Positions 33,810 to 43,673 are shown, counted from the first letter of the stretch. The stretch: DNA of 64,000 bases from Cytophaga aurantiaca DSM 3654 (GCF_000379725.1 NZ_KB903663.1:1-64000), one strand, 5' to 3'. Notes: a model not told the origin generated them from the sequence alone. Numbers and translations are program-made.

Positions 33810-35567
33810 TTAAGGCAAGAGTATTTTTAATTGTTGCCCAAGACTTAAACTATAGTCGGGCAAATTATTCCATTTCTTTATTTCATCTACAGTTACATTA
33901 TATTGTTTTGATATTTTATAAACTGTATCGCCAGCTTTAACAATATAAAGTATTTCTTTAGATGCTGCTTCCTTGGATTCCTTATTTTTATATCCGACAA
34001 TTAATTGTTGATTCACCTGTATCGCATATCCTGTTAATTGATTCCATTCTCTGATGCTATCTGAATCAATTTGATACATTCTTGAAATTCCAAATACGGT
34101 TTCGCCAGGTTGCACTACATGATATATTGCATTGGTACTTATATTTTCAGACTTAGGAATTGCTGTAACAACAGTAACCGTAGTCTTTTCAATCAATTCA
34201 ACCTTTACTTCTGTTACCGGTTTAGGTTCTTCCTTTACAATAGGCTTGGCAGCTGCTTTGTATTCAACCGGCGTGTCCTTAGGCCTTGTACTTTTCAACC
34301 ATAGTACTCGATTCTCTTGAACGAATTGTTTTTTATCTAATCGATTATGCTTTCTGATAGATGCTGTAGTGATCGCATACTTCTGTGCAATCGAATGTAT
34401 GGTCTCTCCTTTCGAAACTGTATGGTAAGCAACCAAAGCTTTACTACGTTTCAACTGCATATAATAAAAATCTCCTGCGGTTACCGTTTCATATCCTTTC
34501 AATTCATTGAAAAACATAAACGATGATTTTGACATACCCGCCTTAACAGCCAAACTATTAATATCATCTCCTTTGCCGGCACGAATGGCTTTGACTTTAT
34601 TGATCAAAACAAAAATCGGGATTTTTAATGTATCCTGAAACGTTCGTATATCCGGAAATGATTTTGGTATTACCAAAACAACAACCTCCGGAGATTTAGG
34701 ATTTACCACTACAGGTGAATCATCCGGTTTGTCATCAATAACCGGATTGGTACCATGTGCAGAAGGAACAATTACTATATACTCTTTATCGTTTGGCACA
34801 TGTCCAGTCGTACACCATTTGTTGTATTCTTTTAACAATTCATAATCGACCTTTGATTGATTGGCAATATCCTGAAGAGACTTATTCTTAATACCTTTGT
34901 ATTCGATCAATGAAAAATCCGGATGATTTGCTTTACCGATCAGATCCTGATATGCTATTTTGTATGCTAAAAAACGAATTACATACCAATGCATATCTTC
35001 ATCAATTACCATCGTTCTGGCACCAACATTTTTTGTTTTAACATGAGATTTCACGCCACCCGGACCAACATTATAGGATAGCAAAGCATACACCCAATTA
35101 TCTAATAACAGGTTGTTTTTTTTGAGATAAGTTGCTGCTCCTTTCGAAGCATATGAGATATGTTTACGCTCATCTACATTCGCATTCACTGTCATACCAA
35201 CTTCAATTGCTGTTTCTTTTTTAAATTGCCAAAAGCCAACCGCATTTGAACTCGAAACGGCATCCGATACAAGACTTGACTCCTGAAGGGCCAAATATTT
35301 AAACTCTTCAGGAAATCCTGCTTCATGAAAAACATGTTCAATGATTGGAAAATATAAATTAGCGCGATCAATTTTTTGCTGCAGATATTTACCGCTGCTG
35401 TAGATCATTGTTACATCTGCTTCAATTTTTTTCTTAGCAGAAGCACTCAATTCCAATTTCATACCCGCAAAATCAATTACATCAGGCACAGATGGCTTCG
35501 TAAATGTCTGGGCATTGCTTAACAACGTTGCAATACTGAATATACTAACAATTATAATTCGCAACAT
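33810..35567 (-). CDS. mltD: MltD-like lytic transglycosylase with three LysM domains
   Basis: 585 residues, signal peptide MLRIIIVSIFSIATLLSNAQ. The SLT domain carries the catalytic Glu in KYLALQESSLVSDAVSS and GFWQFKKETA. Three LysM modules follow near the C-terminus, starting YHTVSKGETIHSIA, YHVVQPGETVFGIS and YIVKAGDTVYKIS. A disordered, Pro/Val/Lys-rich linker divides them from the first. The enzyme cleaves glycan strands to 1,6-anhydro products, which the murQ/GlcNAc kinase genes at 60184-61847 could help recycle. It is 7 bases after an O-methyltransferase gene. Confidence 0.92.
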   Translation of the reverse strand: MLRIIIVSIFSIATLLSNAQTFTKPSVPDVIDFAGMKLELSASAKKKIEADVTMIYSSGKYLQQKIDRANLYFPIIEHVFHEAGFPEEFKYLALQESSLVSDAVSSSNAVGFWQFKKETAIEVGMTVNANVDERKHISYASKGAATYLKKNNLLLDNWVYALLSYNVGPGGVKSHVKTKNVGARTMVIDEDMHWYVIRFLAYKIAYQDLIGKANHPDFSLIEYKGIKNKSLQDIANQSKVDYELLKEYNKWCTTGHVPNDKEYIVIVPSAHGTNPVIDDKPDDSPVVVNPKSPEVVVLVIPKSFPDIRTFQDTLKIPIFVLINKVKAIRAGKGDDINSLAVKAGMSKSSFMFFNELKGYETVTAGDFYYMQLKRSKALVAYHTVSKGETIHSIAQKYAITTASIRKHNRLDKKQFVQENRVLWLKSTRPKDTPVEYKAAAKPIVKEEPKPVTEVKVELIEKTTVTVVTAIPKSENISTNAIYHVVQPGETVFGISRMYQIDSDSIREWNQLTGYAIQVNQQLIVGYKNKESKEAASKEILYIVKAGDTVYKISKQYNVTVDEIKKWNNLPDYSLSLGQQLKILLP

Positions 35568-35573
35568 GAACGA

Positions 35574-36221
35574 CTATTTTTTTCTAATTACAGTAATACC
35601 ATCTCGTACAGGTAAAATTACTTTGTCTACCCGAATATCTTTTGCAATGAATTCATTGAACTCATGGAGATTTTTTGTGTCCTTATCTTTATTGACAACT
35701 TCAGGTATTGCAACCTTCCCGTTCCACAATGTATTATCTACAAGTATAAAGCCTCCTTGCGGAACTTTATCAAACACCAAATTATAATAGGTTAAATAAT
35801 TGTGCTTATCTGCATCAATAAATACCAGATCAAATTCCCCTTCTAACGCTGCAACAACTTTTGTTGCATCACCAATTAAATAAGTAATAGCTGAAGATTT
35901 TTCAGATTGTGTAAAATATGCACGAACACGATCTTCCAACTCCTCATTAATATCAACTGTGATCATCTCTGCACCTTCAGGTAACCCTTCTGCCAGACAT
36001 AACGCAGAATAACCTGTGAAAGTACCTATTTCAAGTATCCTCTTCGGACGGATCATATGAGATAGCATAGACAATACCCTTCCCTGATAATGGCCGGATA
36101 ACATGCGTGGCATTAATACCTCTGCATACGTTTCTCTATTGACTTTTTTAAGCAGATCCGATTCTTCTGAACTGTAAGCAGCAATGTATTCTTCTATAAC
36201 AGGATTTGTAATGTCTATCAT
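35574..36221 (-). CDS. Class I O-methyltransferase (COMT-like)
   Basis: 215 residues. Motif I is RILEIGTFTGYSALCLAEGL, motif II VDINEELEDRVRAYF, and the metal/acceptor region is DLVFIDADKHNYLTYYNLVFDKV followed by GGFILVDNTLWNGKV. This is the catechol/caffeoyl-CoA O-methyltransferase group that needs Mg2+. Its start overlaps the stop of the M16 peptidase gene by 4 bases, and the transglycosylase follows after 6, so it is in a mixed operon. The substrate is unknown; catechols or similar phenols are only the family norm. Confidence 0.92.
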   Translation of the reverse strand: MIDITNPVIEEYIAAYSSEESDLLKKVNRETYAEVLMPRMLSGHYQGRVLSMLSHMIRPKRILEIGTFTGYSALCLAEGLPEGAEMITVDINEELEDRVRAYFTQSEKSSAITYLIGDATKVVAALEGEFDLVFIDADKHNYLTYYNLVFDKVPQGGFILVDNTLWNGKVAIPEVVNKDKDTKNLHEFNEFIAKDIRVDKVILPVRDGITVIRKK

Positions 36222-37459
36222 TTCACTTCAGGTTCATATATCAATTTACTCATGCGTGCAGGATTCATCAATTGATTTGCCAAATCAATAATCACATCTG
36301 CTGATATACCATCTATTTTTTTAATGATCTGATCAAAAGAATCTATCTTTCCAAAGTCAAGATAACTCTTACCCATCATCTGCATGAAGTTACTATTGTT
36401 TTCTTCAGCCATGATCAGCTGTCCCTTTATCTGTTCCTTCAACCGATGTAGCTGTGCAGTACTCAATTTTTTTCCTCTTACTTTAGCTACTTCCTTATGA
36501 AATACTTCAAGTGCCTTATCAAACTGCTTTGCTTCTGTAGCAAAATAAAAACTGTATACACCAGTGTCTATGTAAGAAGTAAAGTTGGATTCAATGGTGT
36601 ACACATATCCTTTCTTCTCTCTCATGGCCATGTTCAGCATAGAAGTCATGCCTGGACCAGCCAGTAAATTAGACAACAAGAATAAGCCGAGTCTACGTTC
36701 TTCTTTTATATTTAAACCAAGACCTCCAATAACACAATGTGTTTGCGAGGCATCAATACTTTTAATGATTGTTGTAGGTTTAAAGCCTTTATTTTTATCT
36801 CTGACTTTTACGATGTGATGCGCCTTTACAAAGGGAATATATTTATCCGCAATCGATTTTACTTCTGAAAAAGAATGTGGAGATAAAACCACAAATGCTA
36901 CACGACTTGTATCGACATTCTTTTTCAGAAATTTTATTAAATGATCTTGTGTGAATGCATGGAGTGTTTTTTCAGTTCCTAAAATATTATACCCTAATGA
37001 ATGATCCGGAAAAATAATGGATTCGAACTCATCTTGAATAGCGTCTTCCGGATTATCTGCATACATATGCATTTCTTCCAATACAACTTTTTTCTCCTTT
37101 TCAATTTCCTTTTCAGGAAAAGTAGAGAAAAAAGAAATATCCGTAAGAACATCTGCAGCCCGCTCTAGATGTGTATATGGTAAAGAAGCATGAAACCAGA
37201 TTTTTTCTTTTGTAGTATAGGCATTCAAATCTCCTCCTACCTCTTCAAGACTACTTAATATCTGGAACGTTTTTCTTTTTTCTGTTCCTTTAAAAGCCAT
37301 GTGTTCCCAAAAATGAGCGAGTCCTTGGCTTTTCAAATTTTCATCTCTACTACCTACATCAAATATATACCCGCAATGAGCGATGCGTGTAGATAACACT
37401 TGCTTGTGCAACAACGTTATTCCATTCGGATATTGATGAACATTAAATTCTTTTTGCAT
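36218..37459 (-). CDS. M16-family zinc peptidase
   Basis: 413 residues, one half-length M16 subunit of the PqqL/processing-peptidase class. The inverted zinc motif HFWEH is at residues 49-53, and the distal ligand lies in VVLEEMHMYADNPEDAIQDE. The C-terminal half has the non-catalytic M16 fold with KKGYVYTIESNFTSY. No export signal is visible. A stand-alone active subunit suggests a homodimer. It overlaps the O-methyltransferase by 4 bases and follows the S8 protease by 37 bases on the same strand. Confidence 0.93.
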   Translation of the reverse strand: MQKEFNVHQYPNGITLLHKQVLSTRIAHCGYIFDVGSRDENLKSQGLAHFWEHMAFKGTEKRKTFQILSSLEEVGGDLNAYTTKEKIWFHASLPYTHLERAADVLTDISFFSTFPEKEIEKEKKVVLEEMHMYADNPEDAIQDEFESIIFPDHSLGYNILGTEKTLHAFTQDHLIKFLKKNVDTSRVAFVVLSPHSFSEVKSIADKYIPFVKAHHIVKVRDKNKGFKPTTIIKSIDASQTHCVIGGLGLNIKEERRLGLFLLSNLLAGPGMTSMLNMAMREKKGYVYTIESNFTSYIDTGVYSFYFATEAKQFDKALEVFHKEVAKVRGKKLSTAQLHRLKEQIKGQLIMAEENNSNFMQMMGKSYLDFGKIDSFDQIIKKIDGISADVIIDLANQLMNPARMSKLIYEPEVK

Positions 37460-37496
37460 GCTTAATTCAGTGAGCTATATATGCTCGTAAACAATA

Positions 37497-39140
37497 TTAT
37501 TCCCAAATAATTTCCAGTGTTAGAAATTCGTCTGCAACAACTGTTGTGCGCGCCACACCTTTACCTCTTTTTATTTTAAGTTTACCATTTTTAACAGAGA
37601 TTCCTGGTCGGTTGATTAAATGAATTTTCGGTATCCATCTTTCAATTTTAATGATCGGGTTTTTCCGATCGCCTTTTTCAATAGAAACAACTTGTTGATT
37701 CATTACAATCGTTTCATTTTTCTTATTGAAAACTACTAAATCTACTGATATCGTTTCGTCAAACGTATATTTATATAAATCTTTAGATACAGTAATTGAT
37801 ACAACGTTATCAAACTTCTTTAATGTATCTTTAGAAAGCTCTAATGCCCGATCTGCTTGAGGAATACCATATCCTATATAGTTATTTCCATAAGGATATA
37901 AATGAGCAGACTTCTGAATAATATTTTTCAATTGTACGTTTGATAACGTAGAATCATTTTTCATTAAACACGCAACAAACCCAGCAATTGCAGGACATGA
38001 AAATGAAGTTCCGTTTGGAGAATAACAGGAAACATTTGGTTTTAAGTACGGCAAATTTTCCGGGCCAATACTGCTATACGATATTCTATCCCAATTTAAC
38101 GAATTGGTAGCCCCTACTGATAAGGCACCTTCAGCATCTGCAGGTGCTGAAATAATACGCCAGTTGGTGTCGCCTTCATTACCGGCAGATACAGCTAATA
38201 ATATTCCTTTTTGACTAAATGCAATTTGTGCGGCTTTGGTAATACGTGCAGTTTTACCATCCATTTGTTCCTCTGTATAATTGTCATTGGGGTCATCCAT
38301 TTTGATTGCATAACCAAGTGAGGTACTTATCAATCGAACACCAACACTATCCATCCACTCCATAGCCATGATCCACATATCTTCTTCACCACGATATTCT
38401 CTATCACCATTCTCTGTACGGGCTAAATAAAATGATGCATTCACAGCCATACCGTATTGTGCCTTAAGAGTTGTATCATACCCGGCAATCATTCGTACTA
38501 CCTGACGACCATGATCATCTGAAGACGTAGCTGCTTTTGAAATTAAATCCGTTCTTGAACGATCAATAAAATCTCGTTGTCCCAGTATTTTTTTATCTCT
38601 TACTAAATAACTTGTAGCCGGATCTTCATGCAGCTTATGAAATCCTGCATCTATAACACCAATTGTAATATTTGTGCCATCAATTCCATTTGAAGTAAAT
38701 GTTTTTGCTTTCATCTGTTTCATTGCAGGATGCATTAAATCCGGTGCTACATTAATGTCTGTAGATGATGCAACCAAATAAACCCCTACAGGTTCTACAG
38801 AAGATACAAATGTCAATTGTCTAACCTGATTAACTTGTTCCGGAGCAAGATATGCAGTAACTGCATTCAACCACTTAGAGGTTGCAACAACTGTTACATC
38901 CAGACTGTTTAATGTTGAAATATTGGATGTTGTTACAGGTACATCTGTATACTGAAAAAGTGGTATATGCTGTATTGTTCTATTCGAAATCGTTTGTGCA
39001 CTTAAATTATTTTCGTAATTATATCCACTGAGATCTTTATCTTTAAAAGAAATCCAATATTTTTGAATTTGGGCATTTCCTTGAAAGAAAAATGCGATCA
39101 AAAGAGAACTCACTATAATCGCACGTTGAATCGTTTGCAT
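37497..39140 (-). CDS. Secreted S8 subtilisin-like serine protease
   Basis: Exported protease with the full triad: Asp in IGVIDAGFHKLH, His in SDDHGRQVVRMIAG and Ser in PNGTSFSCPAIAGF. Signal peptide IVSSLLIAFFFQGNA follows the ATG at 39140 (548 codons). The frame runs to 39224, but that would overlap the divergent peptidase gene at 39184 and spoil the signal. A propeptide-like domain (residues ~25-130) precedes the catalytic part, and a C-terminal beta domain of about 100 residues ends with EFLTLEIIWE. No type IX tail motif is visible at its end. Confidence 0.9.
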   Translation of the reverse strand: MQTIQRAIIVSSLLIAFFFQGNAQIQKYWISFKDKDLSGYNYENNLSAQTISNRTIQHIPLFQYTDVPVTTSNISTLNSLDVTVVATSKWLNAVTAYLAPEQVNQVRQLTFVSSVEPVGVYLVASSTDINVAPDLMHPAMKQMKAKTFTSNGIDGTNITIGVIDAGFHKLHEDPATSYLVRDKKILGQRDFIDRSRTDLISKAATSSDDHGRQVVRMIAGYDTTLKAQYGMAVNASFYLARTENGDREYRGEEDMWIMAMEWMDSVGVRLISTSLGYAIKMDDPNDNYTEEQMDGKTARITKAAQIAFSQKGILLAVSAGNEGDTNWRIISAPADAEGALSVGATNSLNWDRISYSSIGPENLPYLKPNVSCYSPNGTSFSCPAIAGFVACLMKNDSTLSNVQLKNIIQKSAHLYPYGNNYIGYGIPQADRALELSKDTLKKFDNVVSITVSKDLYKYTFDETISVDLVVFNKKNETIVMNQQVVSIEKGDRKNPIIKIERWIPKIHLINRPGISVKNGKLKIKRGKGVARTTVVADEFLTLEIIWE

Positions 39141-39183
39141 ATACGTTGATTTATTAATTACTTCAACTATAAATTTAGTTAAA

Positions 39184-40470
39184 ATGAAATACACCCCCAT
39201 CGATAATAGCTTATTTATTCTCAATAGAAAGAAATTAGCAGAGAAGTTGCAGCCTTTATCTATCGCTATTTTTCATTCAAATGACATCTATCCTACCAAT
39301 GCGGATGGCACCATGCCTTTCAGGCAGAACAATGATTTGTTTTATTTTTCAGGAATCGATCAGGAAGATACAATATTGCTGATCTTCCCTGATGCAGAGG
39401 ACGCGCGGTATAGAGAAGTATTATTTATTCTGGAAACCAACGAACATTTGGCTATTTGGGAAGGTCATAAATTTTCTAAAGCTGAAGCGCAGAAGCTATC
39501 TGGTATAGAAACGGTCTTTTGGTTTCATGAATTTGAAAAGATATTCAAACAATTGATTTACGAAGCAACGAATATTTACTGCAGTCAAAATGAACATGGC
39601 AGAGCAGAAAAAATCATTGATACACGCAACGATCGGTTTATACAATTTTGCCAAAAGAATTATCCCTTACATGCATATAAACGCCTCGCCCCTATTACAA
39701 ATGACTTAAGAAGTAAAAAGGAACCCCAGGAAATTGAGACCATTCAAAAAGCATGTAACATTACAAAGCTGGCCTTTGAACGCATCCTTAAAACAATCCG
39801 TCCGGGCATCAAAGAATATGAAATCGAGGCTGACATTATCCATGAATTTATCCGAAACGGATCAAGAGGACATGCTTATCAACCCATTATAGCATCCGGG
39901 GCAAATGCCTGCGTGTTGCATTACATTCAAAATGACAATATATGCAAAGACGGAGAATTGATCTTAATGGATTTTGGTGCTGAATATGGCAATTATGCTT
40001 CTGATCTGACACGTGTAGTTCCGGTAAATGGCAAATTCAATCCCCGACAAACAGAAGTCTATACTTCCGTTTTAACTATTTTCAAAGAAGTTAAAAAGTT
40101 GATCAAACCAGGCGCTACATTACAGGAATTGAATACTGCAACCGGCGAGATAACTACTAAAGAATTGATTCATTTGGGTTTACTTGCAAATGAAGAAGTA
40201 AAAGGCAAAAATGGCAATCTGGCGTACCGAAAATATTTTATGCATGGATTTGGGCATCATTTGGGTTTAGATGTTCACGACGTACATGTAAAAAATGAAC
40301 CGTTGAAAGAAGGCATGATTGTAACATTAGAACCAGGAATCTATATTCCTCAAGAAGGTATCGGCATACGGTTAGAGAATGATATTCTGCTTACTGCTGA
40401 TGGAAACAAAGATTTGATGGAACACATACCCATGGAAATAGCTGACATAGAAGCCCTAATGGCTTCTTAA
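39184..40470 (+). CDS. pepP: Xaa-Pro aminopeptidase (M24 family)
   Basis: Removes N-terminal residues before proline. 428 residues: an N-terminal creatinase-like domain and a pita-bread catalytic domain with metal ligands in LILMDFGAEYGNYASDLTR, HGFGHHLGLDVHD, TLEPGIYIPQ and IRLENDI. It is divergent from the S8 protease gene. A TTG at 39146-39148 and TAAATTTA (one base off TAnnTTTG) at 39170-39177, spaced by 21 bases, could be a promoter only 7 bases from the ATG, implying a leaderless message; this is uncertain. Cytoplasmic, as no signal is seen. Confidence 0.94.
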   Translation: MKYTPIDNSLFILNRKKLAEKLQPLSIAIFHSNDIYPTNADGTMPFRQNNDLFYFSGIDQEDTILLIFPDAEDARYREVLFILETNEHLAIWEGHKFSKAEAQKLSGIETVFWFHEFEKIFKQLIYEATNIYCSQNEHGRAEKIIDTRNDRFIQFCQKNYPLHAYKRLAPITNDLRSKKEPQEIETIQKACNITKLAFERILKTIRPGIKEYEIEADIIHEFIRNGSRGHAYQPIIASGANACVLHYIQNDNICKDGELILMDFGAEYGNYASDLTRVVPVNGKFNPRQTEVYTSVLTIFKEVKKLIKPGATLQELNTATGEITTKELIHLGLLANEEVKGKNGNLAYRKYFMHGFGHHLGLDVHDVHVKNEPLKEGMIVTLEPGIYIPQEGIGIRLENDILLTADGNKDLMEHIPMEIADIEALMAS

Positions 40471-40602
40471 TTTGAATGTTAGAAATTTCCGTTTTTTTCA
40501 CGTTTTTTTTTCAAAAAACTACAACCTAGGGGCCAAAATCTTCGTTTAAAATAGAGTATTAAGGTTAAGGCGCGACTTAAATTCTTACTAACCGAAACAG
40601 CC

Positions 40603-41478
40603 ATGAAAAAATTAATTACATATTGTTCCATCCTTGCAGTATTGATTTTTGGATCATCTTTTAATCAGCCAGATGCTAAAAATTATTATGATACTGGTTT
40701 AGCAAGTTTAAACCAGAAGGACTATATAAAAGCTATTGGTGATTTCACCAACGCTATAAGTATGAATCCTAAATTTGGAGATGCTTATTATTATAGAGCA
40801 TATTCAAAAGAATTATTAGGTAAGAAGATGGGCTTTGTTAGTTCTGAATTGTGTTCAGATCTGATTTATTCTATGGTTTATGGTAAAACTGAAGCTTCAG
40901 ATAAGATTAACGAGTTATGCACGGGGGAATGCTTTAACATGGAATCTGCTTTTGTTGAACCTGAAATTGTTTATTGTGCTGACTTCAGCTCTCAGGTATT
41001 AACAGATCTACCTGCAAACATTGAAAGTCTTCATTATTTGATCAAGCTTAATATGTTCAATAACAAATTAGTGACATTGTCTCAATCTTGGGGACATTTA
41101 GATAAGCTAATTTCATTGGATTTGGGTAGCAACAGATTAACACTTTTACCTCCTGTTATTGGTAAAATGACTGAATTGAAGGAATTGAATCTGAACAAAA
41201 ATTTACTTCCTACGCTACCTGCCGAAATAGGAAACTTGAAACACCTTAAAACATTAACATTGAGACAAAATGGTTTAAAAACGTTACCTCCTAATATTGG
41301 GTCACTTACTGAACTTGAAGATTTAGATTTAGCATTAAATATGTTAACGGTTCTTCCTTCTGAAATCGCTTATCTTAAGAATTTAAAGAAATTGATCTTA
41401 GTTGGTAACGAGATTTCAGCTAAAGAACAACAACGCATTAAAACCTTATTACCAAATACAACTATTGCATTTGAATAA
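40603..41478 (+). CDS. Exported TPR plus leucine-rich-repeat protein
   Basis: 291 residues with signal MKKLITYCSILAVLIFGSSF. A TPR pair (YYDTGLASLNQKDYIKAIGDF and NPKFGDAYYYRAYSKELLG in part) is followed by an acidic Cys-containing middle and about five leucine-rich repeats of 23 residues from residue ~155 (L-x-x-L-x-L-x-x-N-x-L-x-x-L-P). The repeats are of the bacterial L-P-x-x-I type. These proteins usually bind other proteins; whether this one is periplasmic or on the surface is not known. It ends at the terminator 41492-41540. Confidence 0.85.
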   Translation: MKKLITYCSILAVLIFGSSFNQPDAKNYYDTGLASLNQKDYIKAIGDFTNAISMNPKFGDAYYYRAYSKELLGKKMGFVSSELCSDLIYSMVYGKTEASDKINELCTGECFNMESAFVEPEIVYCADFSSQVLTDLPANIESLHYLIKLNMFNNKLVTLSQSWGHLDKLISLDLGSNRLTLLPPVIGKMTELKELNLNKNLLPTLPAEIGNLKHLKTLTLRQNGLKTLPPNIGSLTELEDLDLALNMLTVLPSEIAYLKNLKKLILVGNEISAKEQQRIKTLLPNTTIAFE

Positions 41479-41491
41479 GGATCAAAAAATA

Positions 41492-41540
41492 AGACATAAA
41501 AAAAGGTCCCGATAAATTATCGGGACCTTTTTTTATGTCT
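41492..41540. terminator. Palindromic bidirectional terminator with 23-base perfect arms
   Basis: Arms 41492-41514 and 41518-41540 are perfect: AGACAT, seven A, GGTCCCGATA and the mirror, with a three-base AAT loop. It lies between the convergent LRR gene and tsf. The stem differs at one position from the one at 288-335. Confidence 0.93.
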
Positions 41541-41550
41541 GTAAATAAAA

Positions 41551-42387
41551 TTATGCTAAAGCAATACGAACGAATGCAGAAACAGTCAAACCTTTATGGT
41601 GACCATCTAACATTTGAGCAATTGACTTAGAGTTATCTTTAACAAATTCCTGGTTCAACAATGTATTGTCTTTGTAGAATTTATTCAATTTACCTAAGGC
41701 AATTTTTTCAAGCATCGCTTCAGGCTTACCTTCTGCTCTAGCTTGTTCTTTACCAATTTCAATTTCACGTTCAACAGTTGCAGCATCAACGCCGTCTTTA
41801 TCTAAAGCGATAGGCTTCATAGCTGCAGCTTGCATTGCAACGTCTTTACCAGCTTCAGAGAAATCTTTTCCGCCTGTGTTTTTTAACGCTACCAATACAC
41901 CTAATTTACCGTTTGAGTGAACGTAAGGAACAACTTGCTCACCATCAATAGATACATAAGAAGTAATTGCTACTTTTTCACCGATTTTACCAGTAAGGTC
42001 AATGATGTGATCCTGTACACTACGTCCATCAGCTAAAGCTAAAGAAGAAAGTTCTTCAGTAGTTTTAGGATTTTTAGCAACAGCAACATTTAAGATAGCT
42101 TCTGCTAAATTTTTAAAATCTGCTACTTTAGAAACCGGTTCAGTTTCGCAAGCTAAAGCTACTAATTTACCGTTTTTGCCATCTGCAGAAATAGTGATTC
42201 CTACGATACCTTCAGAAGTAGTATTTTCAGCACGAGCTGCAGATACTTTTTGTCCTTTTTTACGAAGAATGTCAATAGCTGCTTCAAAATCTCCACCTGA
42301 TTCAGTAAGAGCTTTTTTGCAATCCATCATACCTGCTCCGGTCATTGTTCTCAGCTTATTAACTTCAGCTGCCGTTATTGTTGACAT
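41551..42387 (-). CDS. tsf: Elongation factor Ts
   Basis: Nucleotide exchange factor for EF-Tu. It has the N-terminal UBA-like segment LRTMTGAGMMDCKKALTESGG (one residue split aside), VALACETEPVSK (the contact region), the core and the C-terminal GKEQARAEGKPEAMLEKIA. It is 278 residues, the usual Bacteroidetes length. It follows rpsB after 98 bases that contain a hairpin able to act as a partial terminator, so its level may be set apart from the ribosomal proteins. It is convergent with the LRR gene. Confidence 0.97.
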   Translation of the reverse strand: MSTITAAEVNKLRTMTGAGMMDCKKALTESGGDFEAAIDILRKKGQKVSAARAENTTSEGIVGITISADGKNGKLVALACETEPVSKVADFKNLAEAILNVAVAKNPKTTEELSSLALADGRSVQDHIIDLTGKIGEKVAITSYVSIDGEQVVPYVHSNGKLGVLVALKNTGGKDFSEAGKDVAMQAAAMKPIALDKDGVDAATVEREIEIGKEQARAEGKPEAMLEKIALGKLNKFYKDNTLLNQEFVKDNSKSIAQMLDGHHKGLTVSAFVRIALA

Positions 42388-42431
42388 GATATAAATGTGT
42401 TAGTAGTTATGAATTTGATTTGATTTTAAAA

Positions 42432-42464
42432 AAAATTGAACATTGGAGGCCAATGTTCAATTTT
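42432..42464 (-). terminator. Hairpin between rpsB and tsf, probable attenuator
   Basis: TTGAACATTGG and its complement pair around an AGG loop, and on the minus strand a T-rich run follows the stem. It is 21 bases past the rpsB stop and 45 before the tsf start. Since tsf has no clear promoter of its own here, partial read-through is likely. Confidence 0.7.
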
Positions 42465-42485
42465 AAATATGCTTTAGAAAACTAA

Positions 42486-43250
42486 TTATTGAATCTCAGC
42501 CTTATCAGAAGCTTTTTTAGATTCTTCGTCTTCTTTTAATTTTTGATCATCTTTTTCTCTTTTTCTTTCAGACAATGCATCTTCAATTGCTGCACCGATA
42601 GAATGTGTTAAAATAGAGATAGATTTGAATGCATCGTCGTTAGCAGGAATTGGGAAATCAACGATTGTTGGATCAGAGTTTGTATCAACAATAGCAAAAA
42701 CCGGGATACCTAATTTTTTAGCTTCAGCAATAGCAATGTGTTCTTTTTTAACATCAACAACAAACAAAGCTGCAGGAAGGCGTGTCAAATCAGCGATACC
42801 GCCTAAAACTTTTTCAAGTTTTTCTTTTTCACGACTTAATACAAGTCTTTCTTTTTTGTTCAATGAAACGAATGCTTCATCCTTCATCATTTTCTCCATT
42901 GAAGACATTTTCTTCAATGATTTACGAACTGTTGCGAAGTTTGTCAACATACCACCTAACCAACGTTCAGTTGCGTAAGGCATTTTTAATCTTTTAGCTT
43001 CAGCAGTAACAACCTCTTGAGCTTGTTTCTTTGTAGCAACAAATAAAACTTTACGTCCAGAACGAACGATTGTTCTTAATGCTGCATTTGCTTCATCTAA
43101 GCAAGATATAGTTTTATTTAAGTCGATTAAATGGATACCATTCTTCTCCATGAAGATATATGGTGCCATCTTTGGATTCCACTTGCGTGTAAGGTGACCG
43201 AAGTGAACGCCTGCATCCAATAAGTCTTTATATTCGATTTTCTTAGCCAT
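42486..43250 (-). CDS. rpsB: Ribosomal protein uS2
   Basis: Binds late to the 30S head-body region and helps hold bS1. The motifs [31 protein letters not shown] and [17 protein letters not shown] are all standard. 254 residues, with an acidic and Lys-rich tail from ~228 on. It comes 24 bases after rpsI and before the hairpin and tsf, the normal order. Confidence 0.98.
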   Translation of the reverse strand: MAKKIEYKDLLDAGVHFGHLTRKWNPKMAPYIFMEKNGIHLIDLNKTISCLDEANAALRTIVRSGRKVLFVATKKQAQEVVTAEAKRLKMPYATERWLGGMLTNFATVRKSLKKMSSMEKMMKDEAFVSLNKKERLVLSREKEKLEKVLGGIADLTRLPAALFVVDVKKEHIAIAEAKKLGIPVFAIVDTNSDPTIVDFPIPANDDAFKSISILTHSIGAAIEDALSERKREKDDQKLKEDEESKKASDKAEIQ

Positions 43251-43274
43251 CGTATTATAAAATAGAGAGAAATA

Positions 43275-43661
43275 TTAACGTTTACTGAATTGGAATCTTT
43301 TACGAGCTTTTCTCTTACCGTATTTCTTACGTTCTACCATACGAGAATCTCTGGTCATTAAACCTTCTTTTCTCAAAGGAGATTTAAATTCACCATTTAC
43401 TAATACAAGTGCACGAGCAATTCCTAAACGGATTGCTTCAGCTTGGCCAGTAACGCCGCCGCCTTGTACATTTACTCTGATATCATATTTTCCGGCTTCA
43501 GCTAATAAGTTAAGAGGGCTCTCAACAGATATTTGAAGGGGTTCCGTTTTAAAATATGTTTTGAAATCAAGACCGTTTACTACAATAGAACCTTTACCTG
43601 ATTGTAGGTAAACGCGAGCTACTGACGTCTTTCTTCTTCCAATGGCGTTTAATACTTCCAT
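43275..43661 (-). CDS. rpsI: Ribosomal protein uS9
   Basis: 30S head protein whose C-terminal Lys/Arg tail reaches the P-site tRNA. The start MEVLNAIGRRKTSVARVYLQ, the middle GQAEAIRLGIARALV and the end KYGKRKARKRFQFSKR are diagnostic, including the terminal SKR. 128 residues. 12 bases after rplM, as in nearly all bacteria. Confidence 0.98.
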   Translation of the reverse strand: MEVLNAIGRRKTSVARVYLQSGKGSIVVNGLDFKTYFKTEPLQISVESPLNLLAEAGKYDIRVNVQGGGVTGQAEAIRLGIARALVLVNGEFKSPLRKEGLMTRDSRMVERKKYGKRKARKRFQFSKR

Positions 43662-43673
43662 CTAAACAATAAA

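Noticed and set aside
39141-39224. N-terminal extension of the S8 protease
   Set aside because: It would overlap the divergent pepP gene and hides a clear signal peptide that begins at 39140.
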